NCBI GenBank assembly: GCA_038380795.1 | Contig: CM076267.1 | Span: forward strand, 37,944,232-38,008,231 | DNA length: 64,000 bases | DNA from: Pyrocephalus nanus | Taxonomy: Eukaryota; Chordata; Aves; Passeriformes; Tyrannidae | Direction of reading: 5' to 3' | Shown here: one piece after another, positions 1 through 12,670 of the stretch | Position numbering within the stretch: position 1 is the first letter of the stretch | Layout of the letters: each line of letters starts with the position of its first letter | The notes under the pieces: model-generated | What the model saw: only the letters and a program-made list of their open reading frames with translations | Database searches by the model: none | What the model was told of the DNA's origin: nothing | Translations under genes and position numbers: made by a program

Positions 1-3000
1 ACAAATGATGAAATGCAGCTGTCACAGTGGAGCAGCTTAGACATAAAACCACCTGCTGGTCTTCAGAGCAGTTATGCTGTAACCTCCCCAAATGTATTTA
101 TTATTTTAATGTTATAGGTATGGGTACTGTAACACCTGTTCCATTTTATAACCCAGGGAGGGGCTAGAAAGAAAAGCTGTCTAGGGTTTCAAGACTAGAT
201 TTTTATTAAGAATTACATTTAAATTATGACAATGCCTGGAAGCCGATGAGAAGAAAAAAAAGTGTTGCCAATGTGAAATCATTACCCCTTAGCTGTCTAA
301 TTCCTCTAAAATGGATTAAGATGTTGCACACACTGGATGCTTTACCCTTTTAGGGCTTGTGTTTTATTATTTGTCAAAGCTACTGCACCGTAGCAAAGCG
401 ACTGTGGAGCTCCCTGCCCCTGATCTCTGCTCTCCAGGGTGAGACCCTGCACACTTTTGCTGGGATAGAAAGAGTGGAGCTGCAAATAATCAAAAGCTGA
501 CATGAGGGCTTGGGAGGTATGGTGTGATTTTAGGTGAATTTAGGCCATTACAAAAACTGGTTTGAGAAAATCAGTTTGATGGGTTTTCCTTGCACACTTC
601 ACTGAACTGCAAGATTAGACCCATACCCCCAGTTCGTTCATCTCTGCAACATCAAAGTCACACTCAGAATCCCTCATTAGGCAAACACTCCATCCCATTT
701 CTGGCTTTGCCTGGAACCACCTCCAGAAGTAGAACCTTCCTCTAGAACCCTCAGGGGATCAAGGCAGGATTTTAATTTTTATTTTTAATGAAAAATGTTG
801 CATTCTCTGACCTCTATCAGGCTGTTGCTAGAACAGTGGAGTCTGGTGGGGCAGTGTGTGTGTGTTAAGGTGCACTTTGGCACTGAAAATCCCGGGAAAT
901 AATTGGCAGAGGGGATATTGCTGTCCTGTAATGAAAAGGGCACACACGCAAGGATTCATTTACAGATTAATTTGCCAAATTTCTGCTGATTAAATATTTC
1001 CTTCCTAAACCTCTTACCCATCCGTTTCTCTGGAAGTCTTAAAATGCTACCAGTTTCACTTCAAAATATCCAGTAAGCTGGTCTCCCATCCACATACTGG
1101 TTTCTAGAAGGAAGATCATTTACAAGTGCTAAATCCAGCCTGTTTATCCAAGTCTTCTTACACTGTATAGGTTAAAAACAGAGAAATTCAAGAATATTTT
1201 ATGTGTAAATCGTTGGTGCAGAGAAATACAGACAAATAGCAGAGTAGTAAGAAATTAAATGGTCAATCAGAATGTCTGATTTCACTTTTTTGTTTTATAA
1301 GGAAAGTAAAAGTACTTTTAAAAAAGGCATTTTAACTTAAGACTGAGACTTAAAATGGGATGGAATTTCTTTGATTCTTTTTACTGAACCTGAGCAGTAA
1401 TACAGATTTCTTGGATTTATGTTTAGCTTCTGGGAGTGGAGATCTAACTACTCCAAGTGGAATAAATTCAGTATTAAGAAATAAAACTGTTCCTGGCATG
1501 GTAAGATTATAGTTAGTATTGGACTGATGGTTTTGCCTTCTAGTTTTATTTTATCACTTTTATCACTTTTTTTTTTTAATCCTCATCTTTGCAGATCATT
1601 TCAAAAGAATGCAGAAAAATGCTATGATGCGGTATTTATTATGTTCATCATTCTTTATTATATTCAACATTAAAATTAAATAGAGGTACCAGAGCACTTT
1701 AAAGAAATTTATTTAGACCTTCTGCATTCTATTTAGATTATTTTATAATTTTAATTTGTGAGGGGACAGAAATAAGTTATCAGAATTTTTTAATCTGCAT
1801 CGTGAGCCACTATAATTTCCTTCATCATAGGGAGTATTGAAATTTTCAGATTGCCTGTAAGTGCCTTTGTAGAAGTGCAAGTTTAGTCTGAGCCAAATGC
1901 GAGAGAATCGAGTTTGTTTCTTCTTGTGAACTTTACAAATAAACTGAATAAACTTTAAAAAGCAGAGACACAAGAATTGACTGTGATACTACACTCCTGA
2001 GGTCAGGAGGGGTCATTGGTGCATTTTTCCAAAGCAGAGACCAGTTCTTTTATTTTCCAGTGTGGTTCCTATAACTGAGTTTTAAGTTTTGCTTTGTCTC
2101 CTGAACAAGCTGAAAGCATTTGAACTCAGTCTTCCAATACCACTTTTCCTCCCCCCAAAGAGATAAATCACAGATGGAAAAGAGTAAAGTGCTGGGAAGA
2201 GTGGAATGGGGCACCTGCCTGTGCTGGACATGGGGGTGCCCTCCTGCTGAGTCCCTCTGTGCCCTTCCCCTCCCTCAGCAGAGAGAAGGTGCAGTCCTCA
2301 GCTAAGAGCTGAAAATGGAAGAGGCTACCTGGAAACCAGGTGAGGGAGCATCATGAAACACTAAATTCTGCCTCAGAGAGGTTTCATTCTGTCAAGTCCT
2401 GCAGAGCTCTTGGGACCTTGTCATTTGAGCCCTGACTGTGTGTGGGGTGAGCCCAGAACGGTTTGTTCTGCCCTCAGCCCCACAGCTGTGCCTCGTGTTC
2501 AGGGGTTTTCCATCTCCCTGAAAATCACCCCTCCCAGCCCATTGCCTGCTGAGAGGAGCACCACTCGCTGTTGGAGAAGGAGCTGGGGAAGGGCAGGAAG
2601 AGAAGGATTTTTTTTGTTTCAGAATGGGTATTACTGTAAGTAGATTAAAAAATGGAGCGAAATGCTTGAGGTGGGATGCTAAAGCTTTTGTTCAAGTACT
2701 GGTGTCTCAACAAAGGGAGATTTTTCTTACTTGAAATCATTTTCTGAAAAAGGTGATATCATTATTTTACATATTTTTCAAAGTTTAGCTTTGAAGACTT
2801 TAGTGAGTTCTCCATACGTTGCCAAAATCTGACAAATTCTTTCCCCCGTGTTCCCTTCCCCTTCAAATTTTGCATAAGTGAAAATGAGTAAGATGGGTCC
2901 TTGGAAAACCTTAAATGTGTGATTTTGCCCACCTTCCATTAGAAAGAAAGCCTTCCTTTTTAAGAAGGAAATGGGAAGCATTTAAAGGTGAATTCTACTT

Positions 3001-6000
3001 GATGCTCTGGCCCAAAATTTTCAGATAAATGAGCAGCTTTTCTGTCTCGATGACTATCTATGTTTCCATAAGTGTACTATTATGGTTAAGATGGCATAAA
3101 ATTCTTGAGGATGCAGCAGTGAGGAGTGTAGTTGCATAGTGATGAAAAGATGAGGAAGAGCTCCAAAGTAGTAAATAAATTTTGCTTTTTAGGCAGAGAA
3201 GCCTTCGAGTATTGAAATGACATTCAAATCCTACTGTTTGTATGAAGATATTCTGATCCTGAGAGATGTGATTAAAAACTTGCCACTCTTTAGCATTTCT
3301 TTGTTTGGGGAGAAAACCAGTGTACAAACCTCGGGTGACTTGCCCCAGTAGTTTTCATTTCTAGCCAAATTAAATGTGCTAAATCTTTGAAGCTTTCTTA
3401 TCCCCTTTATTTCTTCCTAATTTTTGTTTTGCTTGCATATCAGGTAAATTATAATTCTTGTGTTGCAATTTCTCATTTTTGATGCAGAGAATTATTTTGC
3501 TACAGTTCACTCTGGTCAGAGGAGTTATTTCTGGAGATAAGAGTTGAGGCTTATTACTGTTTGAAATACATAATATTTATTGATAATCCCTTACTATTTA
3601 ATGGAATTGTAAAAACTGAAGGGTGAACGACTTCCAAGTGTGCCATGATAAAGATACAGATCAGCCTGAAGTGGCTTTATTTCAAAGAGGAATTGTAAAG
3701 TAGATGCCTTATATTTTAATTTCCATTCTGAAGGGATTGTCTGAGCCACTTCTGGACCTGACCATAACAAGATATCAAATACATGGTACAGCTGTGCTCA
3801 AAAATCCCAGTATAGCTGAACACCCAAGCAAGAGGTTCTTTTTTGACTCTGAATTTTTCAGACCCATGTACTCGGGTTGGGTGTCCCCCGAGAACCAGGT
3901 TTTATTCATTAGTATTTCCTGCTTTTAGAATTACTGGAAGTTTTGAACCTTTCTCATCCTAGTGCTGACTCAAAAAAAACCCCAAACTAGAGAGTGAGAG
4001 AGTACAGAAAAACGAAAGTAATATTTAGGCTTTTTGTAAGACTTTGCTTAATAAAGGCACCAGTGACCAGAGCTTAACAGTTTGTAATTCCATAAAACAA
4101 CAGACTGTAAAGGATGGAAAGAATAATCCAGCATAGTGACAGATCTCTGACACACATGGCCTGCAGCTTAAGGCCAGGGCCCAAATATGTAAGGAACAGA
4201 GCTGAAGAGGGCAGAAGGTGGAAAACAACACCTAAATTAAAAATTTCACCCTTGCCAGTGGAGCAGCATCACAGTGGAGCAGTCTGGCAATCTTATGTTT
4301 GTTTTTAGGCCCCCCTGTAGTTTAGTTAACTCAGGATGTCAGTTTTTCCACTTGAAAAATGGGGATGCTGTATTCTGACTTTGTTGGGATACTGTGAGGG
4401 TCGAATATAATGAATTTCAGAAAGCCACTGTGTTGCTGCAGTGTTGACAGAACTTCTTGGTAGATATGAAGAGCTGCACTAATCTAGACTAAGTAAGTTC
4501 AAAAATCACAAATAACAGGATTTGCATGGGCAGCTTCACAGGAAAGCCTTGAGAATTCAATGTTGTTTATTGAATCCAATAACTAAAACAATACAGAAGA
4601 AAAAAAAAAAAAACAAGCCACAACATAACAAAACTCCCTAATGTCTACCATTTGTATGAAAAATATTTGGTAACATTTTTGACAATATCTGAGATTTGAA
4701 TGAGAAGGAATGCAGGGTGAACTTTTTTTCTAGCCAGTTTGCTTGCCCCGAGCTACATTCACAGAGTTATTCTTGTGTTTAACCTGGATGGATTCTTGAG
4801 GTAATCCTGAAGTTTATCATAATTTATACTGAATTACATGTAGAATTTAGACTAGAAAAAAGTAAAAAAAAAAAAAAAATTTATGGCTGCCAACTATACT
4901 TTATTAAGACATATTTCCTCATAAGGTTTTGTAGTTCACTGTAGGACAAGGCCTGTAATCAGCTCCCTTTTGTAATTATTAATATCTTTTTGGCTTCATC
5001 TGATAAACTTTAAGCTTATAACGAAACTTTTTCTTCTTTTTTTCTTTTTTTTTAAATAATGAAAATTGTTTGTTTTTTTTTTTTTTTTACATAAAAGGAA
5101 ACTATACTAATGCTTTTAGGATCTGCCTCATGATTTCAAAACACCATCAATTTTCAAATAAAATTGCACATCACAGTAGCTGGTTTAGGATATTTTGTCC
5201 CCACTGAAGTAAGTGACAAAACCCATCAGAATTTCTCCCTAGGTGTCAGTATATATTAAAGAGCTAGTGGTTCCATAATGCCTCCTTGAATATTGGGGCT
5301 AAAATACTAGAGATAAACAGCAAATTCTTACTGGTTTCCCAGTCAGGGTATTTTTGTGGGTTGGTTTGTTTGTTTGGTCTTTTGGGTTTTTTTTCTTTTT
5401 GTTCTAAACAAGAAAAGTCTGATATGTGTTAAGAGATATTGGGAATACAGGGGAAGTTAACTGTGTAGAGAGATGAAGTGGTTAATAATTTTCATTATTT
5501 TAAGACGATCATTGACTCCATTGTGAGGTTGATGTCTGTTATTTTTGTGAAAAAGCTGAAATTTTTTTTTAATAAGTTTTTCTTGGCATTGCTCCCACGT
5601 GAGACCTGATTTTTCATCCATGTGAAAGCTGAGCTGTCTGTAGCAATCCGATGCATTAGACATAAAATCACCCTGAGCAGAACCTTCCTGGTGACCAAAA
5701 GGCTGCCTGCTGGAAGAAAATTGGAACAAGGTGTTGGGCACCAGAGAAACACCTGCAAGCAGAAAACCTGCCATAATCAATCAGCCCTCCTCTCAAACAA
5801 AATGTAATCTGGGTGGGTAGGGTGGAGAGCTGGGGAAAACTAAATGTTAGCAGATGGGATAGCAGGAATTGTTCTGATGTGTAACAGATTTGTGATAATT
5901 GCATCCTTTTATTGTTTCATCTTTGGGAATGGATTAAAGGTTAATGAAAACCAGGTGAGAGATGGGGTGAGGGGATAGAATTGATTTTTATATTGATTGG

Positions 6001-9000
6001 TTCATTTTTCTTGGAAGCCTTTCATTGCCCCTTTTGCTCATCTTGGAAAAAGCTGTTCCATCTGTTGCCCTTTTGGGGGCTTCTACCGTGAAGGTCCATA
6101 TCGTTTGTGAGAGAAAGTCTCTTAAAGAGAAATATCACTTTCTGCATTTTCAGGGTTACAGGCACGCCTAAATGTTTTATTTTACTCAAATTGATACTCC
6201 TACCCCCTTTTTGCCCTGCCTTTGCCCCAGTTACAGAGATTTGCTGATGCCATAATATCTGGAAGGCGAATTTCCACATGCAATAAAGGGATCAGGAGCA
6301 CCACTGTGAGGCAGTTGAAGTGTAAAATCCTGTTTGAGAACTTCAGCCACCGTTTTCTTTGTATTAGAATAAGAAATGCCAGACAAACTCCTGCTATTAC
6401 ACTGCTCTGGGTTTCCAGTGGCACCTGAAAAATTAATAAATCCAAAAGGCAAAAAAGATGGAAGGCACTGAAAGCTAATGATGCTCTTAATTGGAAGTCT
6501 ACAAACACCTCTTAGCATCAAGCAAAATGAATAGGCAAAGGTATAACAGGCTGCAAAAGACAAAAATTTTAAATATCTACTGCATTTTTCTTCATGTAAT
6601 TGTCACATTCAAAACACTTTAGGGTTTGTTTGTTTGGGCTTTTTTTGTTTTGTTTTGGTTTTTTTTTATGTCACATCAGTTTTCTAAGGCTCTATTTTCC
6701 AGAAAAGATTGTATTTTGAAGGATAACTCGCTGTAGGAATTATCAGTGGATGATCCATAAATGAATAGTGAAGTTAAGCACATTCTGTAATTCCCAGCTT
6801 CTTTGCTGGAGAAAATAAGTCACCTTCATGTGACATTTTGAGGAAGAATTGGAGCTGATGAACAGGGTTGCACTTTGATTCCTTATAGTTCTTGTAGCAG
6901 CCAGGAATTCTGATTCTCTCAGCCCTGCTGAGATGCCCTGATTGTGGTGCTAAATTTCTCCTGCAGCTGACCTATTGATTAAAGAGAAGTTAAGGGGTAA
7001 AAATCTGTCTTAATTTTTGCTTCTAGCCTGTCTTATGTAGGGTATTTCTGGAAAATAAGCTTCATTAAGAGTAAAATTAAAAGAAAGAAACTTAAATTTC
7101 TGGACTGCTATATCAGAAAGAAATTTTTTATTTCTTTCTAAGACTTGCTGGTCTTTGGACTAACACAGCGGTGTGGTGTTTGATACTGGTTGGTGAAAGC
7201 TTAATGAGATAGAAGTTGGAAAATACTGGAGTGAGGGGTGGTTTCAGTCCATAGGTTACAGGAAAACGGTGTGGAATCAAGCCTGAAAAAATGATATTGT
7301 AGGAAATAAATGTAGTAGGTAGGGCAGTACTTTCTATATTCTTTATCAAATCTCTGTATCTGAAATCTTAAAGCAGAATGGCATGGATGGCATCAGCGTC
7401 AACTGCATTTGTTTCTCTGATTAGCAAAGAAACACTTTTCTCTGTGCCAAAGTTTCACGGTCATGGTAATTAATAAAGGTAATGGTAATTAATAGTAAAG
7501 GCTTTCACAGCTGAAATATCTTACTATAGAATTCTAACTCCAATTTTTTCTTCCCTGTCCCTTACCACTGTGGCTGTTACTGCTCTTGTAATCCAGGTGT
7601 GTTAGAGCACCAACAAAGATGAGATGTTAGTAGTCTTATTCTGTGCCCAAAGCCAGAATCGTTTCTCTTGTGTCTGGCCAGGACAAAAAGGGCTGTTGTC
7701 ATAAAAGTCCATGTTTAATAAAAGGATGGAGCATTTTTTCAAATTACCCTTTCAGCAGAGAAAATCAGCTACCCATTTTTACAGCTGATATCTAAGAGCA
7801 GATATCTCCACCTAGCGTTCCTAATTGCCTGTTGTCATTCACCTTGGGCTTGGCTATCACAGCAGCCAGGAGAGCTTTTTACCCAGGGTCCAGTCTATAT
7901 TTGCTGACAGGTACCAGTCCTGCTGCAACTGCTGCCATGCTCCAGTTCCTGGGTATAGTGTGTTACCCAAGAAAGTGAGAACTGATTTATAGAAAAGATC
8001 ATACGTGTTGTTTACAAGACTTGTCATCCATAAAAGTGTTCTAGGAGAAGAGGCTCAGTAACATAGAAAAGGAGGAACAGAGCTTTGAGTGGTTTGTACA
8101 TTGGCCACAGACTTGATGTTCTGCCTTGTCTATCACCTCTAAATCTTTACCCAAGCTGGTTTTCCATAATCCCAATACTCTAAAACACAGCATTTGGAGT
8201 TCTTTATTAAGAACCACATGACTTGGATTCTGGTTTTTTCTCCTCCTCATCAAGTCTGTTATTACCAGAGATAGCATATTTTTAAAATGAAGAGTAAAAA
8301 GAAAGGAGAAAGCTGATCTTTCTTGTTTTCTCCTTAACTTGTGAGACTTTTCCACTGGAAAAACCCAAAGCACTGGGGGATATGGAATATGGTTGCAAGA
8401 AGTGCACCTGCTGATTTACAGGGGAGGACTTGCTTTGTGGATGGGTTTCTTTGGGCAGAGGGGGCGAGAGGTATTTCAGCTTTATGTTAGCCAGAGCTTG
8501 CATTGCTCAGAACCCATACCAACAGCTTTAACTGCCTTGAAAAAAAAAAAAAAAATTCAAAGATATTCAGTATTTGTTGGAATATGAAATGTGTTCTGTA
8601 TTATCATTTTCCTTTTGTATGGATAATTCATTTTTAATGATATAGTTTTATAATTATATAATTTTCCCTTGTTATTAAACCAAGTTGAAAACTGGAACTT
8701 GGATGGTCCAAATATATTTTAAAACAAATTCTTCAAGAATATGTGTTGTTTCAAAAGACAACAGGTAATGCACAGAGAGGAACATAATCTGTCAGATGGA
8801 AATCTGATATTCTGTTAGGGAATCCGTGATTTGTTCATATTCCTGACAGTCAAATATGCTGTCTATATGTCACTCCCTGCAGAAGACAAAAAAATAAGGG
8901 AAATGCATTTGAGAAAATGTTATTACAGTTCTGTGGGCTTTCAAAAATTGTATTTGTCAACATTCATACAATAGTTGGAATATATTTGAAGCTCGGCTTC

Positions 9001-10839
9001 TATTTAGTTTATGATTAGCATGTACCCTCAGTGTCCTCAATGGGTTTTAGAGCCACTATAAATACCTTTTGAAGTAGAAAAGGTTTGAGTTTTTTCTGTA
9101 TAAAACAAACTTTGAGAAAAATACTGAGGCATTTCTTGTATGCAATAACACCATTGGATGGATTTATGGTTTTCCTTCACGGTTGTCTTTCAGGGACGAA
9201 ATAGTCTGAAGGCAGAATCCTCATCTACTTCTCCAAGAAAATAAAACTTCGTGAAAAAAATTCGTAAACACTCTTGTAAGTGGAAACTTGGTTTCCAACC
9301 TCCTGCTTGGATTGCTCCCAAATAGAGCAGAGAGTGTATGAAGACAGGAAAGGTAATTACCACTTCTGAAAACACTGAAAAATGCTGTGCCTTGCTAAGG
9401 TTCCTGACAGGGGTGTGTCCTTTTCTGTCCCTCACCACCCTCATTTCGTTACCCCAAGGGAACGTGTCCTTCCCTGTGCAAGCAGTAGATTTAATGATTT
9501 ACAAAGATTTCTGGATTCCTGACCAGACATTTAAAAGCAGGGCTTATTAGAAGCTTTCCAGCTCATTAAATAAATTGAATTAACTTATTTAGCCCTCGGG
9601 CCTGGAGATGGCAAAATTCAATTTTGCAGAGGTGGCAGCCTGGTCAATCTTCAGCCTCTCCTTCTGTGGGCTTCCACTGCTCCTTCTGCATGCCCAGCCC
9701 TTTTGGAGGGATGCCTGACAGCTGCATGACCTCTTCCCCCCCTCCCCTTGACATTTTTTCTGTCCAAATGCTGACTGTTAAAGCTGATACAGTGGATCAG
9801 CCCTTACAGAAAAAAAAAAAAAAAATTATTTGAAGTACAGTGTGTGCTGGGAGGACATTTCTCGAGAGGGGGAGATGAACACCCAGCTTCCATGAAAATC
9901 TATCTGATCCCATGTGTTAATTAATTGCTTCTATTGAGAAGAAACATATGGCATTGTTTGGTATCATGGATTACACTACTTAAATGAACCAAGCAAAAGG
10001 AATTAATTTCATTGCTTTATGTCTGCATGCACGTTCATTTTAAAGGCACGTTTTAACTAAGAGTTTAAAATAAATGCAGTTCACTGTGGCCTAGACAAGA
10101 TCTGACCCAGCCAAAAGCATTCTGTAGCTTGTCACAAGATGGTGATATCATTCACAACATACAAATACATCCCTGCCAAAATTTTTCAAAACACAACAGC
10201 TGCAAGTTTTCTTTCAGATGAGAAAGCCATTGAAATAATAACTTAAACAAATTTATAGCTAGGGGAGTTTCTAACACAAGTGCTTTGATAAATCTTTAAA
10301 ACAGAGAATGAAAGAAATTATTTTGTTGAAACATTTGTAAGTTAAAAGGTACAAAAACTAAGATGGTCACAGCTAAACTATTTTACAAATCTTTATTTAA
10401 TTGGGGTACAAATAGAGGTTGCATGCTGGTGAAAATTCAAATCTTATTACAAAGATGGGGACTGACATTTCCTTTCGGAGCACAGAGATGAAGATGTCCA
10501 AAACTTAGTACTTGCTTCTCTAGATTTTCACCTGGATAACCATTTCTTCTGGATTTTAAAATAAGAGACACGCAAGGCCTGGAAGGGTGTCTGAGCAGGG
10601 GCAGGGATGAAAATCTGCTTGAACAGGACTTCAGAGAAGGCACAGGAGAAGGTGCAACACCCAAAGTGACAGTGGCCAGTGGAGGAACCCACACCAGCAC
10701 AGTGGATGTAGAATTGAGGCAAAACAAAAGGAACCATTGTTAACTGGCAATTAATTAAATTGTTTGGAATTCCCCAGCTGCTTTTTGCCCATGAAAGCAT
10801 GGCCTTCCTCCTTCCTCAGCATCCAGAACTGTTGTGTTG
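1..10839. other. Host non-coding DNA, no gene recognised
   Basis: AT-rich sequence with scattered A and T runs (for example near 4600, 4870, 5075, 8540 and 9810). Apart from the weak exon candidate at 2279-2339 I see nothing gene-like. A short frame after a good acceptor at 9194 ends in TAA at 9242-9244, but it is too short to support. Confidence 0.7.
2279..2339 (+). CDS. Weak candidate exon, 61 nt, in a GC-richer patch
   Basis: A long pyrimidine tract ending in CCCTCCCTCAG and a CCAG/GTGAGG donor enclose 61 nt with one open frame beginning with glutamate after two bases. The surrounding 2190-2640 is richer in G and C than the rest of the region. A non-coding RNA exon or chance are equally likely. 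Confidence 0.18.
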
Positions 10840-11740
10840 GGCATCTTAGAGTACAACTCTGTCCTATATCTCTTTCTGGGTTTCAGATCATAAATTTGTT
10901 GAAACTTTCTCTGGACTTTGATTAAACTGTCCCCTTTCAGACTGTTCAGTTTGTTCTTAAAAGGCAGTTATTCAATCCACCTGATATTTTCAGCTGCCTT
11001 TCATGGGCTCTTTCTGAGTTGATTACGTCCTTTTCAGAAGCATCCCTCTTCTCCAAGATGACCAGACCTGCTCTCAGGACGTGGATCCAGCAAGATTTTA
11101 CGGAGTCATAGAACAAAGAAACTGTTCTTGTTTTTCATTCCCTTCCTGAACGACGTCTGATGATCTGTTGGCTTTTTTTGGCTGTCACAGTCTGTTTGAG
11201 TCACTGATTTCAGAGAAGAGCCAGTGACGCTTCCAGTGTCCTTTTCTTAAGCTGTAACTGCCAGTCCTGGAGTCAGTGTCATCATGGCAGGGTTCAGATT
11301 GTCTCTGCCTCCACCCTGCCCTTGTCTCCCCACCTCCCTCCTCACAGTGTCTTCTCTTGCACTTATTTACATGGAAGTTTTTCTGCCATGTTCTTTGCTG
11401 CTCCCAGAGTTTGGTGACTTCACCTCCTTGCTAGGGCATGACATTTGATTGCCTGAAAGAGCACAGTGACATCCACAGACTGGGATATCTCTCCAGCTAC
11501 TTGATCAACACGAAAAAAATGCCTTCTCTTGCCACTCTGACCTTTTTCCATCCTGAGAATTGCCCCTTAGTCTGTGTGCTTTGTTTTGTGCCTTTGGAAA
11601 AGACCATGGAAGAGAACTCCAGGCCTGTGACTGCTTCCTTCCTTTAATAACATAATCATAGCAAGCAAGATCTGTGCAAATTGGAGATACATGTCATTGT
11701 ATCCACTTGCACAGCCACAGTTTAAAGGATTATGCATTGC
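10840..11740 (-). repeat. Ancient CR1/L3-like LINE remnant, minus strand
   Basis: Several blocks in the right order recall the reverse complement of old amniote CR1/L3-type elements: TTCTCTGGACTTTGATTAA near 10908, a GTTGGCTTTTTTTGGCTGTC block near 11168, TTACATGGAAGTTTTTCTGC near 11368, a CATCCTGAGAATTGCC block near 11550, and GGAGATACATGTCATTGTAT near 11683. The copy is heavily diverged, with indels and no open frame. Boundaries are approximate, and a repeat-library alignment would be needed to confirm it. Confidence 0.5.
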
Positions 11741-12579
11741 TGTTTAATCAGTACAGCTAAGCTTTGATTCTATTTTTCAAAAAAAGGCAGCACATAGACA
11801 TGAATAGAGAAGCAAAATCCCTGAAGATGTAATGTTTGCATTCCTAGAAGTGTTTTGGACTGATGTGGGATGTGGCTGTCAGAGGATATCTTTAGAGGGT
11901 TTGTTTCCCTCCCATTAGAATTAATTAATTAAGCAATAATAGTTATAACATGGTATGGTAAATAAAATTTCCTGTCACACTTGGAACAAGCCAAGTAAAA
12001 ATTTTGATTACATACAGTTATTAATAAAGGGAGAGAACATTTAATGGGAACACCTTCTCTAAAACATTTTTCATTTGAACACTTTTGTTGAATCACAGTT
12101 GGTAGTTTATAATTCATTATATCAGGTGGGTGTCATACCTGACATGAGCAGTATATGGACATGGCAAGAGATGAAAAGTGAGCCTATTAAAGGCCATGGA
12201 AAGGAAGAGCCATCCCTGTGGTCAGTGTTTGCAGAGACCACTGTCATACCCCCCCAGACTAGGAGAGCTGGCCCAGAGATTGCTCTGAGGACAGTGAGGC
12301 CTTTTCCCTTCTCCTACTGCTATTTTAGGTGAAGTTATATTCTAAAATCATATCCAAGCCTGCTTGTTGTCTGTTCCCTCCCTCCTATCTGCTAGCATTT
12401 CCATGTAGGCAGACAATAAGAAATTATCTCTTATCTGATTTAGCAACTTGTCACTTTAGGATCAAAATTGTAATAATTAGAACAAAACAGCATTTGGCAA
12501 ATTTGAAATCTCCTCTGTTATTATAGAATAACTACAAGTTCTACTAGTAACAGACCTACACCTGCTTTTGTATTTACAG

Positions 12580-12670
12580 CTGGACACTTATGAATGTACT
12601 GGATTGCAAGGTGAAAAGATCGCTGCAATAAAGTTGGACTTACGCTCTGCCACAGCCACAAACCAAACAG
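12580..12670 (+). CDS. Candidate host exon, 91 nt, unidentified gene
   Basis: A pyrimidine-rich acceptor (CTGCTTTTGTATTTACAG) precedes it and a CAG/GTATCA donor follows. One frame is open across all 91 nt and the other two have stops. In that frame it begins LDTYECTGLQGEKIAAIK, runs for 30 codons and leaves one dangling base. I do not recognise the protein. This is the best-looking isolated exon in the host part of the window, but short frames with chance splice sites are common in 64 kb of vertebrate DNA. The + strand would be the gene's direction. Confidence 0.4.

Noticed and set aside
9194..9244. Sixteen codons and a TAA after a good acceptor, followed by a GTAAGT site
   Set aside because: Too short, with all frames closed before the donor; at best untranslated RNA.
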